Assembly: GCA_024180945.1 (NCBI GenBank)
Contig: JAKSGN010000036.1
Coordinates: 930,001 to 994,000, forward strand
Direction: 5' to 3'
Length of the DNA stretch: 64,000 nucleotides
DNA from: Macrophomina tecta
Taxonomy: Eukaryota; Ascomycota; Dothideomycetes; Botryosphaeriales; Botryosphaeriaceae
This document shows, piece after piece, positions 10,263-21,442 of this stretch. The first letter of the stretch is position 1. Every line of letters starts with the position of its first letter. The notes under the pieces were generated by a model that saw nothing but the letters and a program-made list of their open reading frames with translations, was not told the origin of the DNA and made no database searches. The translations under genes and the position numbers were made by a program.

Positions 10263-12299
10263 TTAGGGCTCAACCCCAAGCACAGCCTCCAGGAACCACG
10301 GCTGATAAACCTCGCTCACCCATTTGCCAAGGTGCCGAAGTGAAGCAATTAGCTGATACAGTCCCACCATGCTTTCCGTAGTCCCCATTTGTATGCTGTG
10401 AAAAATACGCAGCCGTCTTTGCATAGCCTGGGCAAGGAAAAACTTCCACTCATGACCGCACACTAGGATTAGAGGGACGGCCGGAAGTTTGCTCGTATCT
10501 TCCGCATCCAGGCTCTTTGTCACCCTCATCAGCTGCCGCAGCCGCACATAATGATCCGATGCGCAGGACCTTAGTTGCTTGAGCGCCTCATCTTCATTGC
10601 CCATGGCCTTCTTGGTCTCAATGATGACTGCAATCGGTCGATTCCTGACGTGATCCTGGTTGACGAAGTTGATTGAAGTCCGTTTATTGTTCCCGCTTGT
10701 TCGACGATCTTCCGTGGGCCTGCCGCCGCGAGCTTGACCCTCCTCTTTCCGCAAAATATCATTTATCCTCTCCTCTAGTTGCCCCTCGGCATGAAGTACT
10801 ATCGCATAATCAACTCTCCTACTCCTTTCTGACGGGTATCTGCAGTAGTTTGCGGTGGGTGCTGAAGTAATGTTACACCACCCTACGCCTGGGCAAGGGG
10901 CGGCCATACCCTCCCTGGATGAAAATGCCAGGCGGAGAACCCAATGATGCACCCCATTCCACGCTGATTCTGGATTTTGGTCGTTGTAGAGTTGGATTGC
11001 CTCCTGGTGGACGTCGTAAAGGTTTTCCCAAGCCCTGTCTGCGCTCTGCGCTGGAGGCCGGACTGAGAAATGGTGCTTCATAAGGAGGCCTTGTTCCAGG
11101 AGCCTTCTCGCTTGTGGCATGACTGCCCTTGGTATAATTCCTCTGCGATGGGAATTTTCCCGGAGGCATTGTACCAATTTTTCGCAGTTTGCTGGTATCG
11201 ATTTGATTATTTCTGACGTTTGTAATGAGACCAGGAGGGGGCGCAGCTCGAATAACGGATGGCCTTCGCCATTTTTGGCCTTCTGCTTCTTGGAAATGGA
11301 TGGTTTGCCCCGCGCCGTGTGCCTTCCAGGGGTATGCTCTATTTCGTCCACCTCAGCTACTCTCTCTTCATCCAGCTCCGTATCGTCCTCCTCGCCCGAG
11401 CTAAGTGGGGTTTCGTTCGCTGGCTCTGGTTCGTCCTCCTCTCTTAAGTTTATTTCTGGCGCCAGGTTGTCCTGCAGGCCAGCCGCTATTGGACGTCCTC
11501 CTCGTAAAGCAATGTCGAACTTCGTTTGTTCCTCCCCGTTGTACATCTCCAGCAACGCACCAGCCCACTTATCAACATATGCATTTATCCAGCTATTCGT
11601 GCGATGGCCATCGCACAGCATCCCCTCTGCCAAAATCTTTATTTTCCCAAGCAATGCAGTACCACCGGCCGGATCCATTGCTCGCTTTAGCTGCTGCATT
11701 CCCGAATTCGTCGGGTGCACAAGCCACTCACAACGCTTCTGGTTGGACTGAAAGGCGATACATTGCACCCTTTGGCCCAGCAAAATGGTGAACTTTGCTG
11801 GGAAATAGTCCATCGCCGTATTCGGAGAGAGCACGCCGCGCGGAGTGCTCGAGGGACTGCGACGGTGGAAAGCTGTCAGAAAAGCAGCCAGCTGCGGATT
11901 GACAAGAAAGTCCTGCTCGATGGACACGATGTTATGCTCGTTGATATCTACCAGGTCGAAGAACATGTGTGTCCAGTAGCGCTCGTCAGGCAGGTGGTAA
12001 CGACAGAGGAGTAGCGGCAAAATGTTTATTGCCTGATTTGGACGATAAGGCGGATTTTCCTTGATGATTGCGGTGCGCGCCATGTCCACGTGAACGTCGA
12101 GAGGCACGCCAAATTTTCGACAACGAGCTTTCGAGTCCTGATCCGTGATAGCGTGGCATTGTGATTGATGATACTCGTATTTCCGTAGTTTTCTTATACC
12201 TTTGTCCGCAGGTGCAACGTAAGCCTCACTGGCGGTGCGGAACGAAAAGTCCAGAGTGGAATTGCCAGAACGTCTGCTGGGTGTCGACGTGGCAGGCAT
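10263..12299 (-). CDS. PD-(D/E)XK nuclease-like protein with two N-terminal Cys/His modules
   Basis: An uninterrupted 678-residue frame. The C-terminal third matches the layout of the fungal PD-(D/E)XK nuclease-like domain. There is a helix with W447 and HHW, then RRVDYAI with D497, then IAVIIETKK with E561 and K563, then a LILVCGHEWKFF strand and a conserved end (GLYQLIASLRHLGKWV, YQPWF). Thus a D...E-x-K triad is present. The N-terminal 235 residues contain two similar units, each with a Cys pair and a later C-x2-H: C48/C60 with C99/H102, and C180/C190 with C229/H232. They look like metal-binding modules, an inference. An acidic low-complexity linker (about 285-325) and a basic stretch (330-345) separate the halves. 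Nuclease activity is not shown, and no partner gene is adjacent. Confidence 0.7.
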   Translation of the reverse strand: MPATSTPSRRSGNSTLDFSFRTASEAYVAPADKGIRKLRKYEYHQSQCHAITDQDSKARCRKFGVPLDVHVDMARTAIIKENPPYRPNQAINILPLLLCRYHLPDERYWTHMFFDLVDINEHNIVSIEQDFLVNPQLAAFLTAFHRRSPSSTPRGVLSPNTAMDYFPAKFTILLGQRVQCIAFQSNQKRCEWLVHPTNSGMQQLKRAMDPAGGTALLGKIKILAEGMLCDGHRTNSWINAYVDKWAGALLEMYNGEEQTKFDIALRGGRPIAAGLQDNLAPEINLREEDEPEPANETPLSSGEEDDTELDEERVAEVDEIEHTPGRHTARGKPSISKKQKAKNGEGHPLFELRPLLVSLQTSEIIKSIPANCEKLVQCLRENSHRRGIIPRAVMPQARRLLEQGLLMKHHFSVRPPAQSADRAWENLYDVHQEAIQLYNDQNPESAWNGVHHWVLRLAFSSREGMAAPCPGVGWCNITSAPTANYCRYPSERSRRVDYAIVLHAEGQLEERINDILRKEEGQARGGRPTEDRRTSGNNKRTSINFVNQDHVRNRPIAVIIETKKAMGNEDEALKQLRSCASDHYVRLRQLMRVTKSLDAEDTSKLPAVPLILVCGHEWKFFLAQAMQRRLRIFHSIQMGTTESMVGLYQLIASLRHLGKWVSEVYQPWFLEAVLGVEP

Positions 12300-13029
12300 C
12301 TTACGAGAAAAGAAAAAAAGTACAGGAGAGTCGAGAAAAGGTGCCGGGCTCTTGGGCCGTAGATAAATCTTCTGATGCTATGCCGCACGTTTCGGCCCCC
12401 CGCCCCCAGCCCCCCACTCCCTGCCTGCCTTGTGACCCCGCGGGTCTTAGATTGCCGTCCTCCCAGTCTGCGCGCCAAAGATCCCGGCTGTGGTCCCTCG
12501 ACGTTTGATTTGGCTGAATTTTTCTGGTCATCTGCCCACATTTAAAAATAAGTGAGCGAACATGTAGTATACTAGGGTCTGGAAGGCTGAGATTGCTTTT
12601 CATAGAAGTGTGATTCGTGGCAATGACTTGCCATCTTTGTCACAGGCCTAAGAATGGTACTTACTTCCTCCGAAATGCAAGCGGTAACAGACATAAAGAA
12701 AGACGGTTCTGTTACCGGTTACCATCTGTGAACTGTCGCTACTTCATTCAATCATGGTAATGTTGCTTACTAAGAGCCTACTTACTCAGTCTCCGGTGAA
12801 GGAGGCGGTGTAATGCTAGACCGAATACGAACCGCATGCGAGCACATGCTCGAAAGAGCGATGCATTGAGTCTATGAGCAGATCTTGTATGAAATGTAGA
12901 ATAATATCACGAACACAACCGTTGATATAGGGATCATCGGTTGACGACGCCCATACCACTTTCACGAGGATATTGCTAAGCAAAGAAAGCAATATACCTG
13001 TCAGGATGCGGTAGTCGGTCGGGAGGAAG

Positions 13030-13074
13030 TCCTTCCCTGGGGCTGGCAGCGGCCTTAGGCCGTCCAGGGAAGGA
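13030..13074. repeat. Imperfect palindrome / hairpin
   Basis: Eleven bases at 13030-13040 (TCCTTCCCTGG) are perfectly complementary to 13064-13074 (CCAGGGAAGGA). The 23-nt interior includes a second small hairpin, GGCC-TTA-GGCC, at 13051-13061. It lies in gene-free DNA. It could be a hairpin-forming relic of a small element; no target-site duplication was identified. Confidence 0.7.
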
Positions 13075-13380
13075 AGGCCAACTAGCGTAGATAGCCTAGT
13101 TAGCTCTGGAAGGCCATCTTGCAGGAATCATCAACAATCATCATCTGAAGAACTCGTTTCATCTCCCATCCTCCGTGCACGCATCCGCCTTGAGGGCGGA
13201 TCCTGCCAACACCTCAATAACTGTCAATGAGGCGTACATAAAACTTCTCGTTATTAGATGCAAAAGCCCGTAGTCTTTAAACATGCTCTGCTATCGTATT
13301 AACAGTTGACAGCATTGCCACTGACTCCATAAAACCGCCCCGACCTGCCGACCTGTAATACAGTCTCCCAAACTTTATCT

Positions 13381-13415
13381 CCTCCTCCTCCTCCTCCTCC
13401 TCCTCCTCCTCCTCC
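13381..13415. repeat. CCT trinucleotide microsatellite
   Basis: About 12 uninterrupted CCT units. On the minus strand they would read as a poly-Glu stretch inside a short frame (13277-13528), but nothing else supports coding there. Confidence 0.9.
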
Positions 13416-13505
13416 GTCCTTCTAGCCGCATCGGCATCAGCCAATGAAAAAAATACCACAATAATAATTTCATGCGGGCAAACAGCAGTAAACCCAACAA
13501 CACTC

Positions 13506-14283
13506 ATGCACCCTGGTGATTTATCCACTCAATATCAACGACCACCATCTCCTAACCGCCTCTGCTGCGCCGGCTTTATTCTTGGCAGCGACCAAGAATT
13601 CCTGAACATGGAATATTCAGCCATCTCCGTCGCCTGCGCCGCCTGCGTAGGCGTCCAATTCAACCTCGAACAGACGGCCCCGCCCGCCGCCGACCCCAAG
13701 CATTACTCGCCCACAACAATGACCACGCCGTCGCAGAGATCCGGCACGAGAGGCGCGAGCACGCAAGTCCATCTAACATCACCCGGCGCACCGACCATCC
13801 TCCCGCTCTCAGGGAGCTTAGATGCAGAAAACACGAATTCAAGCCTTTCCGCCTCGCGGACCACCTCTAGCGATGGCCCCTTCACCGGAGCCCTCATCTC
13901 CATAAGCAACACTACAATGCCCGCAATTCTTCGCGCACATCCCGCCATCCCCTACCACCGAGAAGGACGCCCTCTTGTCCAGGCAATTACTCGGCGAAGG
14001 CAGGATGGCCGACAGCATTATGACCGCCTCCGGCTGGCGCAAGTGCAACCTCCTGGACGACCTCGTCACGCACGACGATGCACGCGCACCCGAGAAGCCC
14101 ATGACTGAACGCGAGGTTGACAGCTGCGACGGGACGGCCGGCAAGGAGCCCTGGAACAAACGGGCCCATGGTAGGGCGCCGCTGTCCATTCGCATCAATC
14201 CCGCGTCAGGCAACCCCAATCCAGACTCTGTGAAGCCAATAGAAAAACATGGTCGTCTATTGCGGGCCTGCCGGTGGGAGTGA
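13506..14283 (+). other. Possible decayed or frameshifted coding region
   Basis: Two overlapping plus-strand frames have protein-like, GC-biased composition. The first starts at ATG 13506 (200 codons). The second is open from 13906 to 14283 and reads as a compact charged segment (RQLLGEGRMADSIMTASGW, then KCNLLDDLVTHDDAR). The second segment looks more like real protein than the end of the first. One possibility is a gene whose frame changes between 13906 and 13980, through an intron or an indel. No family was recognised, so this may also be chance. Confidence 0.25.
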
Positions 14284-16925
14284 GGGAGAGGGGGGTCACG
14301 TGTACGTTTAGGTATTATGTTAACGCAGTGACTGCGAATGTGTATGAGGGGAGGAAGAGTGTGGTATAGCCTGGGGTGATGGTGTGTTCGGTGGGGGATG
14401 GGGGGCGATTAGGAGGGAGATTGGCGATTGATATGACTGAGGGCGGGGACTCTGCTCTTGTTGGTTTTGGGTGGCATGCAATGCTAAGATTGTGCCGTAG
14501 GGAGGATGTGCCGCCTCATGTCCATTTCTACAACCTGGGTCGGTGGGAGCGTTCATCTCGACTAGCGAGGAGGGAGCAGTGTTGCATAGATGCAGCGTAA
14601 TAATGTTTTAGCGGAGACTGGCTGCCTGTGGCTTTTCTGACTGTTTTCTTTTCCTTTTTTTCCCCCCTATATCACACTCAACAAGAGGTTTCTCGGTAGT
14701 TATTGTGTGAGCCATTCGCTCGCTGGCCACAAACGTTGTGACCTGGTTTGACTAGGTAAGGCAAGCGACGGCGCAATATCATAACAACAAATAGACACGG
14801 CTTTCAGTAATATTCCACAAGCTCCTAGCCACTTCGGTCACGGGACTCTTGTATATCAACTTATGAACATGTCTGTATTTGGGCGTATAGATTGCGGTTG
14901 AGCATATATGCCTATAACCTAGTCCTACCTGAATGGCGCGACGGCGGAACCAACCTTGACGACCGAATGGCTGTTATTACCCAACGCGAAGCGAACAGGG
15001 TAGCAAATGCCGGGGAGATAATCATAAGCTTGATAAAATTGATAAGCTTCACCGGTAACAAGCCTGGAAGGTCTACTCAAAAGACTCTTTCAAGTAGTTT
15101 CACCTGAAGTGCGCAAAATATATCGGCCCCTGGACGTTGTACAAAGATTCACCGAACCCATCAGTTTAGGCTGGTGTCAAAGAAGATTTCGGCATCGGAG
15201 ATGATGATCCGGACACTATCGCATACCTTCCCCGGTTTACATAGAACGTGGAAAACTGGAGGCCTACAGAAAGGATGCGAGCTGCCTATTAGGCTGGAAC
15301 TTCTTCATAACTTGCATGAGAAACACCGGAAATTCATCGAAAAGATGCGTGGCGGCTCATTCTATGCGTAAGGTTATAGTCCAAGCTTGGGAGAGATAAC
15401 TCTGCGAAATGAACAGAGGGATTCAAAGTTCAGTTGAAAGACTTGAGGTGCGACAGGTTATTGAACAGCCCGAGATCCGCTGGAAGCAAAGCTGTACGTT
15501 ATTGAGCGCAGTCGGAAACTATGCCTTTAGCACAGAAGACTCCAGACTAAGAACTAAATGAATGGCAACTTTATAGGAGAAAGCGTATCTGCTGGCTGTT
15601 GATAGCGATTTGGCTGAATCTTCCATGCGGGCGGGACTCTTGCCGCAAATGAGCTATCCGGACCTTCGATGATATCAAAGATTCCATCCTGGGGTAGGCA
15701 GCAAATTGGAGTCTCATATAATTATGATGTTTGATGGATTTGTTGGCGTTTGTATATAGGTTCTCCTCCTATGTCAACTCTTCGGTTTTGAACCTGTGCC
15801 GCGGTCAGGAGATGGGCGCGGCTACGCTGCTTCCTTTCTTACACGGGGATTCCCAGGTAGCCGAACCGTAGGCTCGAATCGAGAGTTCAATTTGGAATTC
15901 CTTAAAATTTCACCTTGCATCTATTTCTTGAGATTTGAAGTGCAAGCGCCAACTCGTTTTCAATAACAGTCAATTCGATCTGTTGGCCGAGCCGACGGCC
16001 AATTCATGTTTGGCAATGTTTATGACTAAGTTGCACATACGCTTGAAAATTCACAGGCGATCTGTGTATCTCGCTTAATTGGACAGCATTCATTGAGACA
16101 ATATCTCTACCCGGAGCTCATTCCGCCATACGCCACAGAAGGCCAAGGGCATCCAGGAGTCCGACGCAGTCCTGCATAGCCTATGAGAAATCCCCTACTG
16201 CAGAATCACCCACTCTACATTTGGACAGCATCCTCATGAACAGTCAACAGGTTGATGTGGACGCTCGGACTTTGGTAAAAACTGTGCTAACCTATCTAGG
16301 TAAGTATGCGAGCCCGTTCTCTCAGTGAGCTTACAAAGGCCCGAAAGACCTCATGGGCTTGGACAAAGCTGCTGACTGTAGATATGGGACATGTCTCCGC
16401 ATGCTCTGCGGGGTTCGGCAGTTTTGCTTTCCGATCCTCTGGCTTGATTATTGGCTTTGCGCTTGCGGACACCAGGGCGGTCGCAAATAAGGCAGCAAGT
16501 GAGTATTGCAAGTAAATCCTGCCTACTACTTCCACTTCACGCAAATACACTCTCTTATTTTAGCTGAAGTCATGATCGTCTCGTGATCCATATTAGTATT
16601 ACTCATCCGCGCCTCTAAAGTACGCGCGCGCGTATCTATGCTGACCGGCTGCACCCGGCCCCAGTCTTCACTAATAAGGAAGCCAAGGAGCACACCATTG
16701 CTGTATAACGCCACCTAAGCCCATTCCAGACAAATTGCTCGCAATTTTTTCTATACGCCTCACCATTCAATGTCCGATATCGCCGTCGAGGCCCAAATGT
16801 CCCCCTTTTCCAGAACTCCCGAAATCCAATTTACACAACTTTTTTTTTTTTGCCACTCCGGCATCCGTGCACGAAGGGCTTGCCCATTCCCATGCTGCAA
16901 AAGAACACCAGTGAAAAACAGAATA
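14284..16925. other. Gene-poor stretch
   Basis: About 2.6 kb without a supported gene. Open frames are short (84 codons or fewer) and lack recognisable motifs. A 12-nt T run occurs at about 16840. The right end holds the 3' flank of the arrestin gene. Confidence 0.5.
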
Positions 16926-18584
16926 TTACATGACCGCAACGGAGTCGTACGAAGGCGGCATCTCGCCCAAAAGCTCCGCGCAGGGGGGTATCGCAATCAT
17001 CGTCGTCGGCTGCTGCTGCACCGCCGCAACCGCAGACGCACCAGCATCGCCGGCGCCAGGCGCCCTCGCGCCACCGCCATAGTCCCAGTTGGAGACATTG
17101 ATGTCGTAGACGGCGCCGAACTTGCGCTGCGGGAACGGATACATGTTGACCAGCTCGCCCGTCTCGGTGCTGTACTTGAGCTCGACGGTGATCAGCTCGA
17201 GCACCAGGACATGCTTGACCGCCAGCGCCGGCCGGTCGTCCGCCGCATCCCCGCTCCCCGAGCTGTGCCGCACGCCCTCGGGCTCGACGCCGCACGCCGC
17301 GCGCGCCGACGCCGGCAGCGCCACGTTGAAGGACACGTCGACCTCGGCGTCGGGCGTGGGCGCGGTCGGCAGCTTGTCGACGCCGTCCCACTTGCCGGCG
17401 GCGAGCTTGCGGGTGTGCGTATTGCCAGTGCTGCTGCTGCCGTTCTCGCGCCGTTGTGCGTCCGGCAGGACGACGCCGGACTCGAGCTCGGAGAAGAGCG
17501 GGAGGCGGTTGTCAGCGGAGGCATCGGCCACGGAGACAACGGAGGTACGCTCTTCGATGCGCCAGTCGAGGCGGCGGATGCAAAGGTGCGTGGCGGTGCG
17601 GCCGCGGCGGGTGACGGTGTTGCAGAGGGTGAGTTTGGCCGGGAAGGAGGCGGTCGGGCTGAGGACGCCCGGCAGGGTGAGCCGCGTGCTCAGACTGCTG
17701 TCGGGGAAGCGCCGGCGGAGAACGACTTCGGCGGGGCCGTTGGGGAGGTGTAGCGTGCGTTGGATGTGGAGCGGGGTTTCGGTCGTAAAGAGTGGCTTGC
17801 CGGTGGATTTGGAGAGGGCGGCGGCGGTGAGGGTGTAGGTCGTGCTGCCGAGCGGGGTGGAGGTTGTGGCGCGGAGATGGCCGGGTATCTGGATGTTGAA
17901 GGGTACGAAGCCGCGACGGTCGTTTTGCTTTGTGCCTTTAGAGTCCATGGTAGTGGAGGCGTTGTTTTCGGCCAAGTGGCAGGGAGAGTAGGTGATGGTC
18001 CATTGCATCAATTCCTCGACGCATGTCCGCTTGTCTCTGGTTGGGCTGCGGTTGCCAAACGACCGTCTCCTAGGTGCAAGCAATGCTTCTTGTGTCTTGG
18101 CCGCAGCTTTCTTAATCTTCGTTGTCCGTACTAGGAAGAGCTGGATGGAAGCGATGTCCGCTTGTTGTATTGGCTTTGCGACCACTTCAACGTGCCCTGC
18201 CAGGGGCACGCTGGAGGCTTGGTCTGGGTCGCCGATGACGGTAAGAGGAGACTTGGGAATCCGGAGATGCATTTTCCTTGCTGGCAAAGCGCCGCCCTTC
18301 GGAAATCCTTTTATATAAGATGCCACGATTTCGGCCGGTCTAGACTCGGCGCAATGGGGGTTGTGCACGGTGCTTCGGATGAGCTGGAGCATATGCCGTT
18401 GAAGCCCAATCTCGTAAAGGGAAAATATCGACGGGATGGAGACGGTGGAGAAGGGATGCTCGCTGCGGCCTGTTGCTGTTCCTCGTTGCAGGTCCGGCGG
18501 AGGGTTATAGTCAGAATTTGAGGCAAAGGAGGGTAGTTGCGCGATGTATAACGATCTAGTTCGAAACAGGAAGCCAAGCCTCAT
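16926..18584 (-). CDS. Alpha-arrestin, Ldb19/Art1-like, with C-terminal PPxY
   Basis: A 552-residue open frame. An arrestin N-type fold begins near residue 105 (MHLRIPKSPLTVIGD, then VPLAGHVEVVAKP). It continues through a block typical of Ldb19-type arrestins (RGFVPFNIQIPGHLRATT, then PLGSTTYTLTAAAL) and a later LDWRIEERT segment. The C-terminus has one PPSY motif at residues 543-546, a ligand for WW domains of Rsp5/Nedd4 ubiquitin ligases. Family members recruit Rsp5 to plasma-membrane transporters for endocytosis; the cargo here is unknown. The start is uncertain: Met1, Met65 and Met105 are all possible, and the first 60 residues look unconserved. The GC-rich 3' half encodes a disordered Ala/Gly tail. 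Confidence 0.75.
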   Translation of the reverse strand: MRLGFLFRTRSLYIAQLPSFASNSDYNPPPDLQRGTATGRSEHPFSTVSIPSIFSLYEIGLQRHMLQLIRSTVHNPHCAESRPAEIVASYIKGFPKGGALPARKMHLRIPKSPLTVIGDPDQASSVPLAGHVEVVAKPIQQADIASIQLFLVRTTKIKKAAAKTQEALLAPRRRSFGNRSPTRDKRTCVEELMQWTITYSPCHLAENNASTTMDSKGTKQNDRRGFVPFNIQIPGHLRATTSTPLGSTTYTLTAAALSKSTGKPLFTTETPLHIQRTLHLPNGPAEVVLRRRFPDSSLSTRLTLPGVLSPTASFPAKLTLCNTVTRRGRTATHLCIRRLDWRIEERTSVVSVADASADNRLPLFSELESGVVLPDAQRRENGSSSTGNTHTRKLAAGKWDGVDKLPTAPTPDAEVDVSFNVALPASARAACGVEPEGVRHSSGSGDAADDRPALAVKHVLVLELITVELKYSTETGELVNMYPFPQRKFGAVYDINVSNWDYGGGARAPGAGDAGASAVAAVQQQPTTMIAIPPCAELLGEMPPSYDSVAVM

Positions 18585-20467
18585 CCATCTGGCCTACTTT
18601 TTGTCGTTGCCGTCGCTCTGTAGAAAGACCGAGAAGGAGACGGCAACCCGTCGGGAGATGCACGGACGGCGCAGCGCAGTCGAACGAGCCACATCCCTGG
18701 ATAGCGTCCGTAAATAGCTGGATCCAGTTAGTGGCGGCTTCGGGGAAGCCTAAACGCTCGCTTACTCAAGATCCACCCCGGAATTTTCTTCACGTGGCGG
18801 CGAATGAGGACTTCCGTTGGAGCACGCTGCGTATTCCAGACCGGCGTGAGATGGCGAGGGCGGTTGCAAAAGGTCCCTTTCGTTGACCGGTACACGTCGC
18901 AATCCCGCGCGTGCGGGATGTTATGCGTAACAGAAACCTCGAGAAAATGGACGAAGGGATTCGACTACCCTTTTCGGCAACCGGCCAAGGGGCTCAAGCC
19001 ACAGTACGTAATAACAGGGACACCGTTGCGTCTTTCGGCCGCCACGCCTCATGGCAATCGCAGATGGCGAGTGCAGAATTGCATTATTGCTGCATCCCTC
19101 GATGCCCTGCATGGGCGGGCGGTCTCGCGCGCCGCGCGGTGATCTGCGGGCTAGTCAGGTCGGATCCGTGCGTGTTCTATCATGATTCCATCCTCTCCCC
19201 ATCGTTGCACCATCAGGGCGGTAGCACCCGCATGACCGATGAGCGGGTGTTGCGGTATGTAACATACGAAGGGCTGAAACTGACCGCAACGTCATCTGGC
19301 AGCCCGGAGGCGGGCCCGAACACTCTGCAATACGTCTTTCTGAGTACGCAACCCAGTCTAGAATCAACTCCACGTCCCACGGCTTCTCCGCATATGACTA
19401 ACAAGTGGGATTGATGAGCACGACGGGTGATGGAACGATGGATCTACGGCTGGTTTCCAAGGATCTGTAAGAGCGCGAGATCCCCTTTGCATCAAAATTA
19501 CGTCGATCCCCGGAATCGGGGCCCACAATGCGGCACAACTTCTTGGCGGGCATGGGACCGGAGATGCTTCTTCCAACGTTGACAAGATACGTCGTCATTG
19601 AACCTAATCCAATAGCAGCGCGCGAGTGTGCTGTTCGTCTCCACAGTTTCTTGTAGATGATTTGGGGCGCTGAAAAAGCAGGTCTTCAACCGACATGCGC
19701 GCTATCATAAGGGAGCAAAAGCTACATTTTCCTGCATGTTGCACGCCTCTGACCAGTTGGCAGGCGATGAGACACCGTTCAGCCACTTCTTGGAACAGGA
19801 CAGAAAACTTACCAACAATTGAGCGTCTCATTACCAAGGGCGCAAGAGGTCGGTACGAGCTTTGTGCAGTTTCAAGAGCTCTTTAGGTGGTGCTACCGTA
19901 GCAGAAGACTCAATACTATCGGATTCATGTTGGCCTGGAAGATTCACAGAGCCTGGCCAGCATGGCTTCTCTTCGTGCTGCAAGAAGTCATGGAGAAACC
20001 GCCGCTGTTGAGGAAACAACAAGTAATGGAATTGTTTCTCGTCGAGACAGTAGATCGTATGTGTGAGAGGAAGGGGGCTGGACGCTGTACTTACATCAGC
20101 CGTTTAAGGGCCAATGGGCCAGTCGCTGCGGCCCTGTGTGATGCGGGTACAGTGTAAGTGCGCTGTTGGGGTCTCTAACATGCGGTCAAGAAAGGAGGTC
20201 CTGCAGAGAATGATGTTCACTTTCGTGGTTTGACTGGAGCGGGAGTATGGCTGCGTTGGTGTTTTGAAAGCAGTTGTGCGTTCACCCGGGCGAAAATTTT
20301 CCTGAATGTGAGTGAGGAAACACTCAAATATGCTCAATATGCTGATACGCCCGCTCCTTCCCAAAGTGATACGCCAACACGCGGTGCACGTGATACCTGC
20401 GCATATGCCATCTACTTCGCGCCAACACCGTTTTCCTGTCCGACAGGCTCGAACTGGCACCAGCATC
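18585..20467. other. Intergenic region, no supported gene
   Basis: This holds the upstream flank of the arrestin gene and the upstream region of the RS-rich gene. Several 60-170 codon frames on both strands show no domain and no coherent exon pattern. No RNA gene was found. Confidence 0.45.
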
Positions 20468-21442
20468 ATGGCTGTCCAATCTTCTTATTCTGCGAGCGCG
20501 CTTTCCTCCGCCAGCATGTCTCGCAACAACTCCGCCGCAGTCGAGGCCCACAACAGCATGAGCAACCACACGCGCAACGACTACGACAAACCAAGCAGCA
20601 AGACGAGCCACCGACCCAAGTACGCCGCCGACGACAGGCGCAGCATGTCGCCCCCCACGCATGGCCGGAAGTATCGCCGCTCCTCATGGTCTGCCTCACC
20701 CGCTCGCAGATATGGTCGCCGCCGCCGCCGCTCACCCAGCCCTTACTACCGCGATGACGAGCGCCGGTCCCGCAGCCGCTCTCAGGCCCACGACTACAAC
20801 CGCGGACGCCGTGCTCGTTCGCGCTCGAGCTCGCGCTACCGCTCCTACTCCCCAGAGGGCCGCCGTACCCGCCGCTGGACACGCTCTCCGAGCTACGGCA
20901 ACCATGACTACAACAAGCGCAGCAGCCACGGACATGAGCGCCGCGGCCGCTCCGCTACGCCCACTCGCGACGACCGCCGCAACGGCTATGGCTTCGCGCG
21001 CAGCAGCAACGGACGTGAGCACGACTACAAATACAACTACCGCGCCAGCTATCCCCGCTACGGTAACGAGCGCCCGTACAAGTACAACAATCAGCGCCGC
21101 CGCACCCCATCCCCGGCTTCCCGCCGCACCCGCCAGGACGACAGCCCCGCGGACTACCTCTCCAACCCCAACCTCGTCCCTATCGCGCCGCACAAGCGCC
21201 GCAACATCGGATGGGCCACTTATGACGGCAACAACAGTAAAGAGGAAGTCAAGTTCCGCGGTGCCGCTGGCGGCCGTTCGTTTGGCTTTCCGCCCGCTCG
21301 TGAGCGACACTCACGCAGCGATAGCGACGGTGGTGACGCCCATCGCCAGCAGAGAGAGGGCGGCGGCTATGGCGCTCTACGTTGTCAGCGCAAATACGAA
21401 GAGGGCGACGTGTACTTGGGAAAGCACGCAGTCCGCCGCTGA
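20468..21442 (+). CDS. Arg/Ser-rich protein of unknown function
   Basis: A 324-residue protein starting MAVQSSYSAS. The frame is open further upstream to 20312, but the preceding stretch has non-coding composition, so this ATG is preferred. The middle is rich in Arg, Ser and Tyr with many RS/SR dipeptides and phospho-type SP sites (RRRRRSPSPYY, RSRSRSQ, RTPSPASRR). The C-terminal third is more ordered: a DYLSNPNLVPIAPHKRRNIGW segment, later EEGDVYLGKHAVRR at the very end. RS-rich proteins usually act with SR proteins in splicing or mRNA handling. No RRM is visible, so this is a guess from composition. Confidence 0.65.
   Translation: MAVQSSYSASALSSASMSRNNSAAVEAHNSMSNHTRNDYDKPSSKTSHRPKYAADDRRSMSPPTHGRKYRRSSWSASPARRYGRRRRRSPSPYYRDDERRSRSRSQAHDYNRGRRARSRSSSRYRSYSPEGRRTRRWTRSPSYGNHDYNKRSSHGHERRGRSATPTRDDRRNGYGFARSSNGREHDYKYNYRASYPRYGNERPYKYNNQRRRTPSPASRRTRQDDSPADYLSNPNLVPIAPHKRRNIGWATYDGNNSKEEVKFRGAAGGRSFGFPPARERHSRSDSDGGDAHRQQREGGGYGALRCQRKYEEGDVYLGKHAVRR

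Larger units (their letters stand above)
12300..13505. other. Intergenic region with hairpin and CCT repeat
   Basis: This is the upstream flank of the nuclease-like gene. It contains a strong hairpin at 13030-13074 and a CCT microsatellite at 13381-13415 (listed separately). No gene is supported. Confidence 0.5.

Noticed and set aside
13277..13528. Minus-strand frame with poly-Glu
   Set aside because: The poly-Glu is only the CCT microsatellite; flanking residues show no coding pattern.
19604..19837. Minus-strand 77-codon frame with protein-like composition
   Set aside because: No domain, no joining exons and similar-quality frames on the other strand; not enough to call a gene or relic.
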